From Acidaminococcus fermentans_A (lineage in GTDB: Bacteria > Bacillota > Negativicutes > Acidaminococcales > Acidaminococcaceae), in contig NZ_JBQOUY010000002.1 in assembly GCF_052216985.1 (NCBI RefSeq), positions 62,001 to 126,000 of the forward strand: a stretch of 64,000 nucleotides of DNA. The letters are read 5' to 3'. The notes below the pieces were generated by a model. It saw only the letters and a list, made by a program, of their open reading frames with translations. It made no database searches and was not told the origin of the DNA. This document shows, one piece after another, positions 50,548 through 60,051 of the stretch. Every line of letters starts with the position of its first letter. The stretch's first letter is position 1. The position numbers were made by a program, and so were the translations under genes.

Positions 50548-51243
50548 ATGGGTGGTTTATTTTCAGAAAGAGCCTGGGCTGTGGTCCTGGCCCACAAAGC
50601 GAATTTTATCCAGGGCTTTTCCGTCACAGTGGAAAGCGCTTTGGGCGGCATCTTGATTGCAGCGGTCCTGGGGGTCCTGTTGGGGCTCATGGGCGTCAGT
50701 TCGAAACGGGTTCCCAAGACTGTGAACCGGATCTACGTGGAAGCCATCCAGAATACGCCGCTCATCCTGCAGCTGTGCATCCTTTATTATGCTCTTTCTT
50801 TCTCCGGCCATAAGATCGGGGTCCTGGCAGCCGGGATCATTTCCCTGGGAATCTACCATGGAGCCTATATGGCAGAAGTGATCCGGGCCGGAATCGAAGC
50901 GGTGCCCAAAGGACAGTTCGAGGCAGCGGATGCCCAGGGGTTCGATTATACTCAGAAGATGACTTACATCATCCTGCCCCAGACCATCAAGATCATTCTG
51001 CCACCTACGGTGAACCAGATCGGCAACCTGATCAAGAACACGGCAGTGCTGTACATCATCGGCGGGGCGGATCTGATCTCTTCCACTTATAACTTCGTAA
51101 CGGGGGCTACCACCGGCGGTTCCTATGCACCGGCCTATATCGTCTGTGGCGTCCTGTTCTTCGTGATCTGTTTCCCTCTGTCCACCCTGGCAGCCAGATG
51201 GGAAGCCAAACTGAAAGCCCAGGATGAAATGATGAGTGCCTGA
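50548..51243 (+). CDS. Amino-acid ABC transporter permease 1
   Basis: About 231 residues, five helices (HisM/GlnP type). EAIQNTPLILQLCILYYALS and GIEAVPKGQFEAADAQGFDY (EAA loop) are diagnostic. ATG 50548 follows AGGAGG; the longer frame from 50470 is not coding. Its stop region overlaps the upstream frame of the next gene. Confidence 0.9.
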   Translation: MGGLFSERAWAVVLAHKANFIQGFSVTVESALGGILIAAVLGVLLGLMGVSSKRVPKTVNRIYVEAIQNTPLILQLCILYYALSFSGHKIGVLAAGIISLGIYHGAYMAEVIRAGIEAVPKGQFEAADAQGFDYTQKMTYIILPQTIKIILPPTVNQIGNLIKNTAVLYIIGGADLISSTYNFVTGATTGGSYAPAYIVCGVLFFVICFPLSTLAARWEAKLKAQDEMMSA

Positions 51244-51256
51244 GGAGGGATTGGCT

Positions 51257-52048
51257 ATGAATACATTAGCAGGCAGTTTTGCCATACTGAAAAATCCGGA
51301 TATCATGACCTTTATGCTGAAAGGGGTCTTCTTTACGATCCTCCTGGCGGTGGTTTCCGTCAGTGCCAGCCTGGGTGTCGCGTCCGTCCTGGCTCTAGTG
51401 CGGAACTACTGTACCAAACCGGCGGAACGGGTGTTCCGCTGGGCTGCCACGGCCTACATCGAACTGTTCCGGAATACGCCCCTGCTGTTCTGGATCTTCA
51501 TCGGCACCGTGTTCTTCCCGGCTCCCGGCATCCGGCGGATGTTCGGCCTGAGCTCTGTGGAGACCAAGCTGCTGTTCAAGTGCACCGTTGCCCTGACCAT
51601 CTTCGAATCCGCTATCATCGCAGAAATCATCCGGGGGGGCCTGAACGCCATTTCCAAAGGCCAGTTCGAAGCCGGGTATGCCCAGGGGTTCAATATGGTC
51701 CAGGTGATGTGGTATATCATCCTGCCCCAGGCCTTCCGGAAGATCGTGCCCACCCTGATGAGCCAGGTGATCACCATCATCAAGGATACGTCCTTTATGG
51801 CTAACGTGGCCACCATCGAACTGATGGCCCGGGTGAACAAAGTATTGAGCGGGGCGGCCCTCTACAACGGGACCGGGACCATCAATGTATCTGACGTATT
51901 CGTACTCTTCGGCTTCGCGGCTCTGGTGTACTTTGTGATCAACTACACCCTGTCTTGTGCTGTCCGCCATGTCCAGGCCAACCTGGAACGGGAAGGGGAG
52001 CCGGTACCGGTGGCAGAAATGCCGGCCAATGTGGAAATGGCCAAGTGA
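51257..52048 (+). CDS. Amino-acid ABC transporter permease 2
   Basis: 263 residues, similar topology. ELFRNTPLLFWIFIGTVFFP and GLNAISKGQFEAGYAQGFNM show a paralogous pair with permease 1. The last 20 residues form a short soluble tail. GAGGAGGG precedes ATG 51257. Last gene before a terminator. Confidence 0.9.
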   Translation: MNTLAGSFAILKNPDIMTFMLKGVFFTILLAVVSVSASLGVASVLALVRNYCTKPAERVFRWAATAYIELFRNTPLLFWIFIGTVFFPAPGIRRMFGLSSVETKLLFKCTVALTIFESAIIAEIIRGGLNAISKGQFEAGYAQGFNMVQVMWYIILPQAFRKIVPTLMSQVITIIKDTSFMANVATIELMARVNKVLSGAALYNGTGTINVSDVFVLFGFAALVYFVINYTLSCAVRHVQANLEREGEPVPVAEMPANVEMAK

Positions 52049-52062
52049 ATCACTGATCAAAA

Positions 52063-52094
52063 GGGGGTGCTGCGGTAAGCAGCAGCCCCTTTTT
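52063..52094 (+). terminator. Terminator of the amino-acid ABC operon
   Basis: GGGGTGCTGC pairs with GCAGCAGCCCC (one bulge), then TTTTT. Confidence 0.85.
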
Positions 52095-52096
52095 CC

Positions 52097-52125
52097 TTTA
52101 CAACCACGCCTAAGTAAAGTACAAT
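52097..52125 (+). promoter_or_regulatory. Promoter of the sodium symporter gene
   Basis: TTTACA (52097-52102), 17-base spacer, TACAAT (52120-52125), starting within the preceding terminator tail. Confidence 0.65.
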
Positions 52126-52178
52126 GAGGGGTGTTGAATTCCCGTCGCGCCTTACCAAATATCATTGAGGTGATTGTG

Positions 52179-53612
52179 TTGAATCTGTATCTTGGTGTCA
52201 TTATCTGTTATGCACTGCTGCTGATCCTGCTGGGACATCTGGTGGGGAAGCATGTGAAAGGGGCGTCGGATTTCTTTGTAGGGGGCCGTTCCTTCCATGC
52301 CGGGCTGCTCTTTACTACCCTGATCGCGGCCAATATCGGTGCCGGCTCTACCGTAGGGGTCACGGGGCTGGCCTATAAATTCGGAGTCTCCAGCTGGTGG
52401 TGGATTGGCTGCAGTGGCCTGGGTTCTCTGATCCTGGCCTATATCGTGGGGCCGGCGGTCTGGAAAGCGGCCCAGAAGTACAATCTGTATACCATGGGAG
52501 ATTATCTGGATCTCCGCTACTCCCATGCCTTCCGGGGCGTCACGTCCACCATGATGGCTATCGGGACCCTGGCCCTTTTCTCCGGCCAGCTGCTGGGGAT
52601 CGCCTGGATCCTCAATGTAGTGGCCGGCATCGACAAGCTGTACGGCATCATCATCGCCGCGGTGGTGGTGACCCTGTATTTCTCTGCAGGCGGGATCAAA
52701 AGCGCCGCTATCGTGAATATCATTGAACTGATCGTCATCCTGCTGGGCTTCTGCATCGCTACGCCGTTCGCTCTCCAATATGTAGGGGGCTGGAGCGGGC
52801 TCCAGGCTGCTGTGGCCAGCCATATGGGGGATAGCGCCCGGACGGCCAAGTATTTTGCCTGGGACGGCATGGGCACCACGGCCATCCTGGGATATTTCCT
52901 GATGCTGACTCCCGCTTTCTGCATCTCTCCGGGGCTCATCGGCAAAGTCTATGCGGCCAAAGATGAAAAGGCCGTCCGGGTGGGGACACTGTGGAACGGC
53001 ATCGTCCAGTTGCTCTTCGCGTTCCTGCCCATGCTCATCGGCATGTGTGCTTACGCGGCGTTCCCGGATCTGGGAAACCAGGAACTGGCCCTGCCCAAAG
53101 CTATGAAGGAAATGATGCCCTTCGGCATCTCGGCCCTGGCCCTTTCAGCCATCTTCGCGGCGGAAGTCAGTACCTGTGATACGGTGCTCTATATGCTGGC
53201 CACGTCTCTGTCCAAAGACCTGTACAAGACCTTCTTCCATCCGGAGATCTCTGATGAAGAACTGCTGAAAGTGAGCCGGAAGCTGACAGTGCTCTGCGGT
53301 ATCGCAGGGATCTTCATTGCCTATTATATGGCCAACATCATAACCGCCCTGGCCATTTTCTACTCCTTGATGACTGTTTCCCTGGCGGCTCCTTTCCTCT
53401 TCGGACTGTTCACGGAAAAAGCGTCCACCAAGGGAGCCTTCTGTTCGGCTGTCCTGGGGGTGGCTGTGGTGCTGGGCCTGAAATTCTTCAACGGAGGAAA
53501 GGGCTTCGGCATCTTGAATTCTACTAGCCTGGGGATCATCGTGGCAGCCGTGGTGATGCTGCTGAGCCTGTGGGTGTTCCCCCGGAACCGGGAAGAAGCT
53601 GAAAAGAAGTAA
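52179..53612 (+). CDS. Sodium:solute symporter (SSS family)
   Basis: About 477 residues, 13 helices. HVKGASDFFVGGRSFHAGLL and TLIAANIGAGSTVGVTGLAY are the family start, with SAIFAAEVSTCDTVLYMLAT near helix 8. Substrate unknown (pantothenate, proline, carboxylates and sugars are all transported by relatives). The start is non-ATG: TTG 52179 or GTG 52176, both served by GAGGTG at 52167-52172. Confidence 0.87.
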   Translation: MNLYLGVIICYALLLILLGHLVGKHVKGASDFFVGGRSFHAGLLFTTLIAANIGAGSTVGVTGLAYKFGVSSWWWIGCSGLGSLILAYIVGPAVWKAAQKYNLYTMGDYLDLRYSHAFRGVTSTMMAIGTLALFSGQLLGIAWILNVVAGIDKLYGIIIAAVVVTLYFSAGGIKSAAIVNIIELIVILLGFCIATPFALQYVGGWSGLQAAVASHMGDSARTAKYFAWDGMGTTAILGYFLMLTPAFCISPGLIGKVYAAKDEKAVRVGTLWNGIVQLLFAFLPMLIGMCAYAAFPDLGNQELALPKAMKEMMPFGISALALSAIFAAEVSTCDTVLYMLATSLSKDLYKTFFHPEISDEELLKVSRKLTVLCGIAGIFIAYYMANIITALAIFYSLMTVSLAAPFLFGLFTEKASTKGAFCSAVLGVAVVLGLKFFNGGKGFGILNSTSLGIIVAAVVMLLSLWVFPRNREEAEKK

Positions 53613-53675
53613 AGAAAATCCAGGGAAAGGGAACCCTGACTCCTGGAAAACTAGAGCAGAACGAGGTATGACCCA

Positions 53676-54839
53676 TTGAACAAGAAACAGAAACGGCTGG
53701 CCCTGGGCCTTGCTCTGGCCGGCCTGCTGGGGACTGGGACCGTCTGGGCCTCCCCCCTGGAACCGGGTGCCAAACCGGCGGAAACCGTCCTGCTGGATGA
53801 AACGGACGGACCTCTTTCCCATCTCCAGAAAAAGAAAATGGAGAAAAAAGAAAAGCTCCCCAAGGAACGGAACCTGGAAAAGAAAGAGGCCAGCTTCCGG
53901 GAAAAGTTCCGGAAACAGCGGAAACAAGAGGAAAAGGCGCTCCAGAAGAAAAAAAACCTTCGGGAGCAGCCGGAGAAAAAGACTTCTCAGGAGGGCAAGA
54001 AACGCCTGGAGGAACCGGCTACAGCCAGGACCAAAGAGAAAGGACGCCGGGATGGGCGGGACAAGGATCCCCTCAGACGGGATCTGCAACCTGCCAGCCA
54101 GCCTCCATTGGTCATCCGCAAGGGATATCTGGCGGTGAATGGGGATCCCCTTACGCTGCCCCAGTGGCCGGACCCGGATAAAGTCCTGAGACTGGAAAAT
54201 CAGGACCGGGTGGTCACGGATCCCAGCCTGAAGATCATCCTCAGCCGGCTGACCACTACGGCGAAGATCTGGGAACTGCCGGAGAATTATCAGGACGTGA
54301 CCATTGCCGGGCCGGCAGAAGCCAACCGGGACCAGGCTGTGGTGCTGCTGCGCCGGTACAATCCCAAGCTGCCCATCAAGGCGACCCCGGAAGAGATCGT
54401 GGACCTCTACTACCAGGAAGCTGGCCGGGAAGGGCTGCGCTGGGATATCGTGTTCTGCCAGGCTCTTTTGGAAACCGGGTTCTTCCGGTTCGGGGGGACG
54501 GTGGTGCCCCAGCAGAACAATTTCTGCGGACTGGGGACCACCAGTGCCACGGTCCAGGGTGCCTGGTTCCCTACACCGCGGGATGGGGTGCGGGCCCATG
54601 TCCAGCATCTCATGGCTTATACCACGGACCGGCTGCCGGCCACTCCGGTGATCGATCCTCGGTACTATCTGGTGTACAAAGGAAAGGTCCAGAACGGATT
54701 CTATACCCGCTGGTCCCAGCTCAACGGCAAATGGGCCACGGGCAGTTATTACGCGGAGAAGATCCTGAATCTCCACGAACAGATGAAGAAGATCATCGCC
54801 ATTTCCGGCAATGACTGGGATGGAGGCGTTTTGAAATGA
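53676..54839 (+). CDS. Secreted glucosaminidase-type peptidoglycan hydrolase
   Basis: 387 residues from a TTG start (GAGGT upstream). Signal peptide LALGLALAGLLGTGTVWA. Then about 100 residues of highly charged Lys/Glu/Arg-rich sequence, likely a disordered or coiled spacer. The C-terminal catalytic domain (from about residue 235) has YYQEAGREGLRWDIVFCQAL, LLETGFFRFGG with the catalytic Glu, and NNFCGLGTTSATVQGAWF, as in the FlgJ/Atl-type glucosaminidases. Overlaps trmL by ATGA. Confidence 0.82.
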   Translation: MNKKQKRLALGLALAGLLGTGTVWASPLEPGAKPAETVLLDETDGPLSHLQKKKMEKKEKLPKERNLEKKEASFREKFRKQRKQEEKALQKKKNLREQPEKKTSQEGKKRLEEPATARTKEKGRRDGRDKDPLRRDLQPASQPPLVIRKGYLAVNGDPLTLPQWPDPDKVLRLENQDRVVTDPSLKIILSRLTTTAKIWELPENYQDVTIAGPAEANRDQAVVLLRRYNPKLPIKATPEEIVDLYYQEAGREGLRWDIVFCQALLETGFFRFGGTVVPQQNNFCGLGTTSATVQGAWFPTPRDGVRAHVQHLMAYTTDRLPATPVIDPRYYLVYKGKVQNGFYTRWSQLNGKWATGSYYAEKILNLHEQMKKIIAISGNDWDGGVLK

Positions 54840-55306
54840 TGCATATCGTATTGGTAGAACCGGAGATCCCCGGGAATACGGGGAACATCGCCCGGCTCTG
54901 CGCAGCCACAGGAGCCAGTCTGCATCTGGTGCGGCCCCTGGGGTTCTCGGTGGATGACAAATACCTGAAAAGGGCGGGCCTGGATTACTGGCATCTGGTG
55001 GACATCCACTATTATGATTCAGTGGAGGAGGTCTTGGCAGCCTATCCGGACAGCCCTCGGTTCCTGCTGACCACCCATGCACACAAGTCCTACAGCCGGG
55101 TCCATTATGGACCTGATTCCCTGCTGATCTTCGGCAAGGAAAGCGCCGGCCTGCCGGAAAACTTCCGGCTGGACCATGAAGAGGAATGTGTGCGGATCCC
55201 CATGGTCAGTGAGGCCCGCTCCCTGAATCTGGCCAATTCCGTTTCCATCGTCCTTTATGAAGCATTACGGCAGAATGATTTTGATTTGCAGGAGGGAACC
55301 ATATGA
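54836..55306 (+). CDS. trmL: tRNA (cytidine/uridine-34 2'-O)-methyltransferase TrmL
   Basis: 156-residue SPOUT methyltransferase that 2'-O-methylates the wobble base of certain tRNA-Leu. MHIVLVEPEIPGNTGNIARL, LIFGKESAGLPENF and RSLNLANSVSIVLYEALRQN form the knotted AdoMet site. The start is ATG 54836 or 54839 behind GGAGG. Overlaps the queD start by four bases. Confidence 0.92.
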   Translation: MMHIVLVEPEIPGNTGNIARLCAATGASLHLVRPLGFSVDDKYLKRAGLDYWHLVDIHYYDSVEEVLAAYPDSPRFLLTTHAHKSYSRVHYGPDSLLIFGKESAGLPENFRLDHEEECVRIPMVSEARSLNLANSVSIVLYEALRQNDFDLQEGTI

Positions 55307-55665
55307 TCTGTATCAAAGAATTCGAATTCGACGCAGCCCATTATCTGCCCAATTACCATGGCAAATGCGAGCATCTCCACGGCCATACCTATAAACTGGT
55401 GGTGAAGGTGGAAGGCCATCCGGACGCAGAGGGGATGGTACTGGATTTCGTCCAGTTCAAGCATACGGTGAAAGACCTGGTGGTGGACCAGCTGGATCAT
55501 CACTGCCTGAACGACATCCTGCCCCAGCCATCGGCGGAAAACATCGCGGTGTGGGTCTGGAACAAATTGAAGGAACCCCTGACGGGGGCCAATTATACCC
55601 TGTATGAAGTCCAGGTCTGGGAAACCAAGACCAGCGGAATCGTGTATCGAGGTGAATCATGCTGA
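55303..55665 (+). CDS. queD: 6-pyruvoyl-tetrahydropterin synthase family (QueD / PTPS-III)
   Basis: 120 residues. Zinc histidines in FDAAHYLPNYHG and LHGHTYKL. The active-site motif is CEHLHGH, i.e. CExxHGH. In this family CxxxHGH marks QueD, ExxHGH marks PTPS-III (which forms 6-hydroxymethyl-dihydropterin and replaces FolB), and CExxHGH has been tied to proteins with both activities. It is the first folate gene of an operon with folE2, folP and folK but no folB, so a folate role is likely. Confidence 0.88.
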   Translation: MICIKEFEFDAAHYLPNYHGKCEHLHGHTYKLVVKVEGHPDAEGMVLDFVQFKHTVKDLVVDQLDHHCLNDILPQPSAENIAVWVWNKLKEPLTGANYTLYEVQVWETKTSGIVYRGESC

Positions 55666-56426
55666 AAGATGTACAGGCGCAGCAGGATCTGCGTCACATT
55701 GCCCTGAAACATGTAGGGATCCGGGACCTGCGCTGGCCCATCTGCCTGGCAGACCGGGAAAAAGGGAGCCAGCAGACCGTAGCCACCGTGACTTTGGCTG
55801 TGGATCTGCCCCAGGAACAGCGGGGGACCCATATGAGCCGCTTCGTGGAATGTCTGAAGCAAGTGGGTCCGATCCGGCCCCATGAATTGGAAGAAGTGCT
55901 GGACAATCTCCGGAACAAGCTGGAAGCCCGGAAGGCCCTTTTGGAATTCTCCTGCCCCTATTTCATCACCAAGAAAGCTCCAGTCAGCGGCATCGAAAGC
56001 TACCTGGATGTGGACTGCCATTTCCGGGCAGAAAAGGGAGAGAGCTTCTCCCTGGAAGTGGGTATGGATGTGCCCATCCATACCCTATGCCCCTGCTCTA
56101 AAGAAATCAGCAAGTATGGGGCCCACAACCAGCGGGCCTGGGCGAGGATCCGGATCCGTACTGCCCAGCCGGTGTGGATCGAAGAACTGGTGGAAATGGC
56201 GGAAAAGGGAGCTTCCACTCCCTTGTATTCCCTGCTGAAACGGCCGGATGAAAAATGTGTCACGGAAATGGCCTATGAGAATCCCCGGTTCGTGGAAGAC
56301 GCAGTACGGGAAATCGCCCTCCAGCTCAATGGGGATCCCCGGATCGACTGGTATACGGTGACCGTGGAAAGCGAAGAAAGCATCCATAACCACAATGCCT
56401 TTGCTACGGTAGAAAAAGAGGTGTGA
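55659..56426 (+). CDS. folE2: GTP cyclohydrolase IB (FolE2)
   Basis: 255 residues. Converts GTP to 7,8-dihydroneopterin triphosphate, the first folate step. CPCSKEISKYGAHNQRAWAR is the COG1469 signature with the metal Cys; FVECLKQVGPIRPHELEEVL and ESYLDVDCHFRAEKGESFSL are also conserved. FolE2 can use metals other than zinc. Overlaps queD by seven bases. Confidence 0.94.
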   Translation: MLKDVQAQQDLRHIALKHVGIRDLRWPICLADREKGSQQTVATVTLAVDLPQEQRGTHMSRFVECLKQVGPIRPHELEEVLDNLRNKLEARKALLEFSCPYFITKKAPVSGIESYLDVDCHFRAEKGESFSLEVGMDVPIHTLCPCSKEISKYGAHNQRAWARIRIRTAQPVWIEELVEMAEKGASTPLYSLLKRPDEKCVTEMAYENPRFVEDAVREIALQLNGDPRIDWYTVTVESEESIHNHNAFATVEKEV

Positions 56427-56427
56427 C

Positions 56428-57624
56428 ATGTATCTGACCATTCCGGCGGAGCGGATCCGCAGTGAAATGGAAAAACTGGAAGTCCATCCTGCCGGCATCG
56501 GGCTCATGGCCCCCAAGGCCGCGGTGCTGCCGGTGAAGCTCCTTTCCGTCCGGACGCCGGCGGCCAACATCATCAAACAGGAAATGCTGGCCCTGGGCGG
56601 GGAATGTGTGAATCCCAAGGGGACCATCAACTGCAGTGTGGACCGGGTGGATGTGATCCTCCTGGGGAATCGGCGGCAGTACCAGGCCCTGGCCGGGAAA
56701 CTGAAGACCATGGCCGGCTGGTTCGGTCTCCAAGGGGTATTGGAAGACCTCCGGGAATTCTTGGATCCGGGGGAGATGGCTACCCTTCTGGCCGATGGCC
56801 GGAAACTGACCTATGAAAAGATGCGGGTCATGGGGATCCTGAATGTGACCCCGGATTCTTTCTATGCCGGGTCCCGGATCAGTGGGGAGGAAGCTCTGTT
56901 GCAGAAAGCCGAGACCATGCTCCGGGATGGGGCAGACCTGCTGGATATCGGCGGGGAATCCACCCGTCCGGGAGCGGACCCTGTGACTCCAGAAGAAGAG
57001 AAACGCCGGGTGACAGGCGCCCTGTCTGCCCTCCGGAAAGCCTTCCCAGAGGCCATCCTCAGCGTGGACACGTACCATGCGGCCACGGCGGAAGCGGCCC
57101 TGGAAGCGGGGGCAGATATCATCAACGACGTGACGGCGGCTACCGGTGACGGCCGGATGCTGGAAGTAGCGGCCCGGGCTAAGGCTCCCCTGGTGCTGAT
57201 GCATATGCGGGGGACTCCCAAAACCATGATGACGGAAGAACTGCGGACCTACCAGGATGTGGTGGGCGAAGTGTCCCGTTACCTGCTGGAACGGGCAGAG
57301 GCCTGTGCAGAAGCCGGCCTGGGAAAGGATAAGGTGATCCTGGATCCGGGGCTGGGCTTTGCCAAAGGACGGGCGGAAAACCTGGAACTGTGCAGCGGCC
57401 TGGCTGAAATGACCGGTCACGGGATCCCGGTGCTCCTAGCAGGGTCCCGGAAAGCGTTCATCGGCAAAGTGCTGGGGAATCTGCCCACGGAAGAGAGACT
57501 GGAAGGGACCATGGCTCTTTCCGCAGCGGCCCTCTATGCAGGAGCCCAGATGGTCCGGGTCCATGATGTGAAAGAAAATGTCCGGCTGATCCGGATGCTG
57601 GAGGCGATCCGGGCATGCCAGTAG
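56428..57624 (+). CDS. folP: Dihydropteroate synthase, long form
   Basis: 398 residues, about 125 longer than common FolP. The extra N-terminal part (residues 1-130, MYLTIPAERIRSEMEKLEVH...) is not recognised as a domain. The FolP barrel follows: VMGILNVTPDSFYAG, GADLLDIGGESTRPGADPV, SVDTYHAATAEAALEAGADI, DPGLGFAK, LAGSRKAFIGKVLG, VRVHDVKEN. Joins pterin and p-aminobenzoate. Starts one base after the folE2 stop and overlaps folK by 10 bases. Confidence 0.92.
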   Translation: MYLTIPAERIRSEMEKLEVHPAGIGLMAPKAAVLPVKLLSVRTPAANIIKQEMLALGGECVNPKGTINCSVDRVDVILLGNRRQYQALAGKLKTMAGWFGLQGVLEDLREFLDPGEMATLLADGRKLTYEKMRVMGILNVTPDSFYAGSRISGEEALLQKAETMLRDGADLLDIGGESTRPGADPVTPEEEKRRVTGALSALRKAFPEAILSVDTYHAATAEAALEAGADIINDVTAATGDGRMLEVAARAKAPLVLMHMRGTPKTMMTEELRTYQDVVGEVSRYLLERAEACAEAGLGKDKVILDPGLGFAKGRAENLELCSGLAEMTGHGIPVLLAGSRKAFIGKVLGNLPTEERLEGTMALSAAALYAGAQMVRVHDVKENVRLIRMLEAIRACQ

Positions 57625-58094
57625 CCTATGTAGCCCTGGGCAGCAACCTGGGGGATAAGGAACAGAATATCCGCGGGGCCATAGAACGGATGGAGCAGCA
57701 CGGTATCCAGGTGCTCCAGGTATCGCCCCTCTTCACTACGGAACCCTACGGGGTGACGGACCAGCCGGTATTCCTCAATGGAGCCGCAGCCGTGGAATGG
57801 GCAGGAGATGCAGAGAGCCTCCTCCATACCCTCTTGGCTATCGAGCAGGAAATGGGCCGGCAGCGGAAGCGGCACTGGGGAGAGCGGAACATCGACCTGG
57901 ATCTGCTCCTTTTCGGGGACCAGGTCATCCATAGCGCCGATCTTGAGTTGCCCCACCCGGATATGGCCAACCGGAGTTTTGTGTTGGAACCTTTGGCAGC
58001 CATTGCCGGGACGGCGGTCCATCCCGTATTCCATCGGACCATCGGAGAACTTTGGGCGGACCTCCAGGAAAAACAACAGAAAAAAGGGGACTGA
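57615..58094 (+). CDS. folK: HPPK, 2-amino-4-hydroxy-6-hydroxymethyldihydropteridine diphosphokinase
   Basis: 159 residues. AYVALGSNLGDKEQNIRGAI, FLNGAAAVEW, and QRKRHWGERNIDLDLLLFGD with the DxD metal pair. Activates the pterin for FolP. Last of the four folate genes; no folB or folC in the window. Confidence 0.94.
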   Translation: MPVAYVALGSNLGDKEQNIRGAIERMEQHGIQVLQVSPLFTTEPYGVTDQPVFLNGAAAVEWAGDAESLLHTLLAIEQEMGRQRKRHWGERNIDLDLLLFGDQVIHSADLELPHPDMANRSFVLEPLAAIAGTAVHPVFHRTIGELWADLQEKQQKKGD

Positions 58095-58097
58095 TTC

Positions 58098-58823
58098 ATG
58101 TCTGATCGTTTGAAAACAGGTCTTGTCCTGTTCCTTTTGTATGCTCTTTTATTCGTTTTATCGCAATGTTATCAGGTGGTGCCAGGGCTTTCCGGCCTCC
58201 GGCTCCAGGCCATGCTCTCTGTGCCCTATGGGCTGATCTTCGGACGGACCGGGGCCATTGCAGCGGCCTTGGGGGCTGCGGCGGCCATGGCATTGACCGG
58301 GGAAAATCCCAATTTCATACCTATCGAATTTTTGGGGGCCCTGCTTTCTGCCTATCTCCCTTTCCGGATCTGGCAGGGGATGCGCAGCCCCCAGGAACCC
58401 TACCTTTGTGTAGAGGATCAGCGGACGGCTACCATGTATTTCATCCTGAGCGTCATCGGGGCAGTTCCCATGGCGGTGTTCCCGGCAGTGGGCGGGGATC
58501 TGTACCGGGTAGTCCCGTTCCCGGCTTCTTATCCTCGGATCTTCCTTGCTTCGCTGGTCTGTACCATTGTGGGAGGGTTTTTGGTCTACAGCCAGGCAGC
58601 GCCTCGGATGTTCCGGGGAGCGGGAGAAGCGCTCTGGAACCGGATCCGGGATACCAAAGGGACTACCCGGAGTATGGCGGTGGCGATGCTCCGGATCACT
58701 CTTACCGGAGGTTTCCTGGGGCTGGGGCTGGCGCTGATCTTCCCCAATGAGTTCGAACTGCTCATCGTGGAATATGTGATGGGGATCTTTGCGGCCCTGC
58801 TCTTTATCCTGACGGCTGTCTGA
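58098..58823 (+). CDS. Integral membrane protein of unknown function
   Basis: 241 residues with about six to seven helices and the motif AMLSVPYGLIFGRTGAIAAA. It starts 3 bases after folK, so may belong to the folate operon, or with the following GT2 gene. The pattern is loosely like S-components of ECF transporters or small membrane integrators, but I cannot name the family. A pterin or precursor transporter is one speculation. Confidence 0.55.
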   Translation: MSDRLKTGLVLFLLYALLFVLSQCYQVVPGLSGLRLQAMLSVPYGLIFGRTGAIAAALGAAAAMALTGENPNFIPIEFLGALLSAYLPFRIWQGMRSPQEPYLCVEDQRTATMYFILSVIGAVPMAVFPAVGGDLYRVVPFPASYPRIFLASLVCTIVGGFLVYSQAAPRMFRGAGEALWNRIRDTKGTTRSMAVAMLRITLTGGFLGLGLALIFPNEFELLIVEYVMGIFAALLFILTAV

Positions 58824-58833
58824 GGGAAATATC

Positions 58834-60045
58834 ATGATGTATGTACTGACCTTCATCGTCCAGCTGGTGCTGTTCCTGACTTTCCTCTGGACCTGCAGCA
58901 CGGTGTTCATGGGTCAGCTGACCCGAAAAAAAGCCCGGCCCGTGGCAGCAGGTCCCAGCCGTTTTGCCATCCTGGTCTGTGCCCACAACGAGGGCCCGGT
59001 GATCGGGAAACTGCTCCAGAGTCTGGAAGATCAGGACTATGCCGCCGACCTGTATCAGGTGTTCGTCCTGGCGGACCACTGTACGGACCAAACGGCCGAA
59101 GTGGCTGGGCAGTATCCCCATGTAACGGTCTTGGAACGGAACAGCGGGCCTCGTACGGGTAAAGGGGCTGTCCTTAGCTGGGGGATCCCCCTTATCCAGG
59201 AACGGTTCCGTAGCCGATTTTCCCATATCGTGATCTTCGATGCGGATAATATGGCCGACCGGGGCTTCCTGACGGCCATCAATGACAGCTTCACCCACGG
59301 GGCCCGTCTGGTCATGGGGAACCGGTTGCCCCTCAATCCCTATGACAATCTGATTTCTCAATGGTACAGCATGTACTGGCTCAGTGTGGATGTGTTCAGC
59401 AAGCCCCGGTACAATGTAGATATGCCGGCCATCGTTTCCGGCACCGGGTTCGGATTCGACATCCAGCTGCTGGAGCCAGAAGGCTGGCATACCCGGACCA
59501 TGGTGGAAGATCTGGAATTTTCCATGCAGCAGAATTTCAAGGGAGTCTTCTCCGAATACCAGGACAAGGCCCGGTTCTATGATGAACAGCCAGTGACCCT
59601 GAAGGTCATGGTGAGCCAGCTGCGCCGGTGGATGACGGGAAATTATGAAATCGCTCATGCCTATTGGCGGGAATGGTTCCAGCATTTTCGGAAGAAGCCG
59701 GATATCCGGCTGATCGACAATTTCATCCCCATGCTCATGTGTGTGGTCTTTGGATTCTATTTCCTGACCAATGTACTTTGGGTGGGGTACCATGCAGTGG
59801 AAGGGAGGCCCCTTTTCGCAGCCAAGGATATCCTTTGGTGGACCATGCTGTATGTGCTGAGCCTCATCATGGGGACCAATGCGGTGCGGGGCGGGGACTT
59901 GCAAATCAAAAAAATGCTGCCAGGGATCCTGACAGGCGGTTTCTTCTGCATATTTCTTTCTTTGATCGCCGTTTATTCCGTCTTTTTTCCCCAAAGGAAA
60001 TGGATCCCCATCGCCCATATCCATAAAGAGGGGCCGGAGAAGTAA
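58834..60045 (+). CDS. Membrane glycosyltransferase family 2
   Basis: 403 residues: one N-terminal helix, a GT-A domain and about three C-terminal helices. FAILVCAHNEGPVIGKLLQS, IFDADNMADRG (DxD), TMVEDLEFSM (catalytic ED) and SQLRRWMTGN (Q(R/Q)xRW) match processive-type GT2 enzymes. Product unknown, perhaps an exopolysaccharide or glycolipid. Starts 10 bases after the previous gene, whose membrane product may be its partner. Confidence 0.82.
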   Translation: MMYVLTFIVQLVLFLTFLWTCSTVFMGQLTRKKARPVAAGPSRFAILVCAHNEGPVIGKLLQSLEDQDYAADLYQVFVLADHCTDQTAEVAGQYPHVTVLERNSGPRTGKGAVLSWGIPLIQERFRSRFSHIVIFDADNMADRGFLTAINDSFTHGARLVMGNRLPLNPYDNLISQWYSMYWLSVDVFSKPRYNVDMPAIVSGTGFGFDIQLLEPEGWHTRTMVEDLEFSMQQNFKGVFSEYQDKARFYDEQPVTLKVMVSQLRRWMTGNYEIAHAYWREWFQHFRKKPDIRLIDNFIPMLMCVVFGFYFLTNVLWVGYHAVEGRPLFAAKDILWWTMLYVLSLIMGTNAVRGGDLQIKKMLPGILTGGFFCIFLSLIAVYSVFFPQRKWIPIAHIHKEGPEK

Positions 60046-60051
60046 AGAAGG

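Noticed and set aside
53145..55082. 645-codon minus-strand open frame
   Set aside because: Covers parts of three plus-strand genes with good motifs; composition is that of an antisense shadow.
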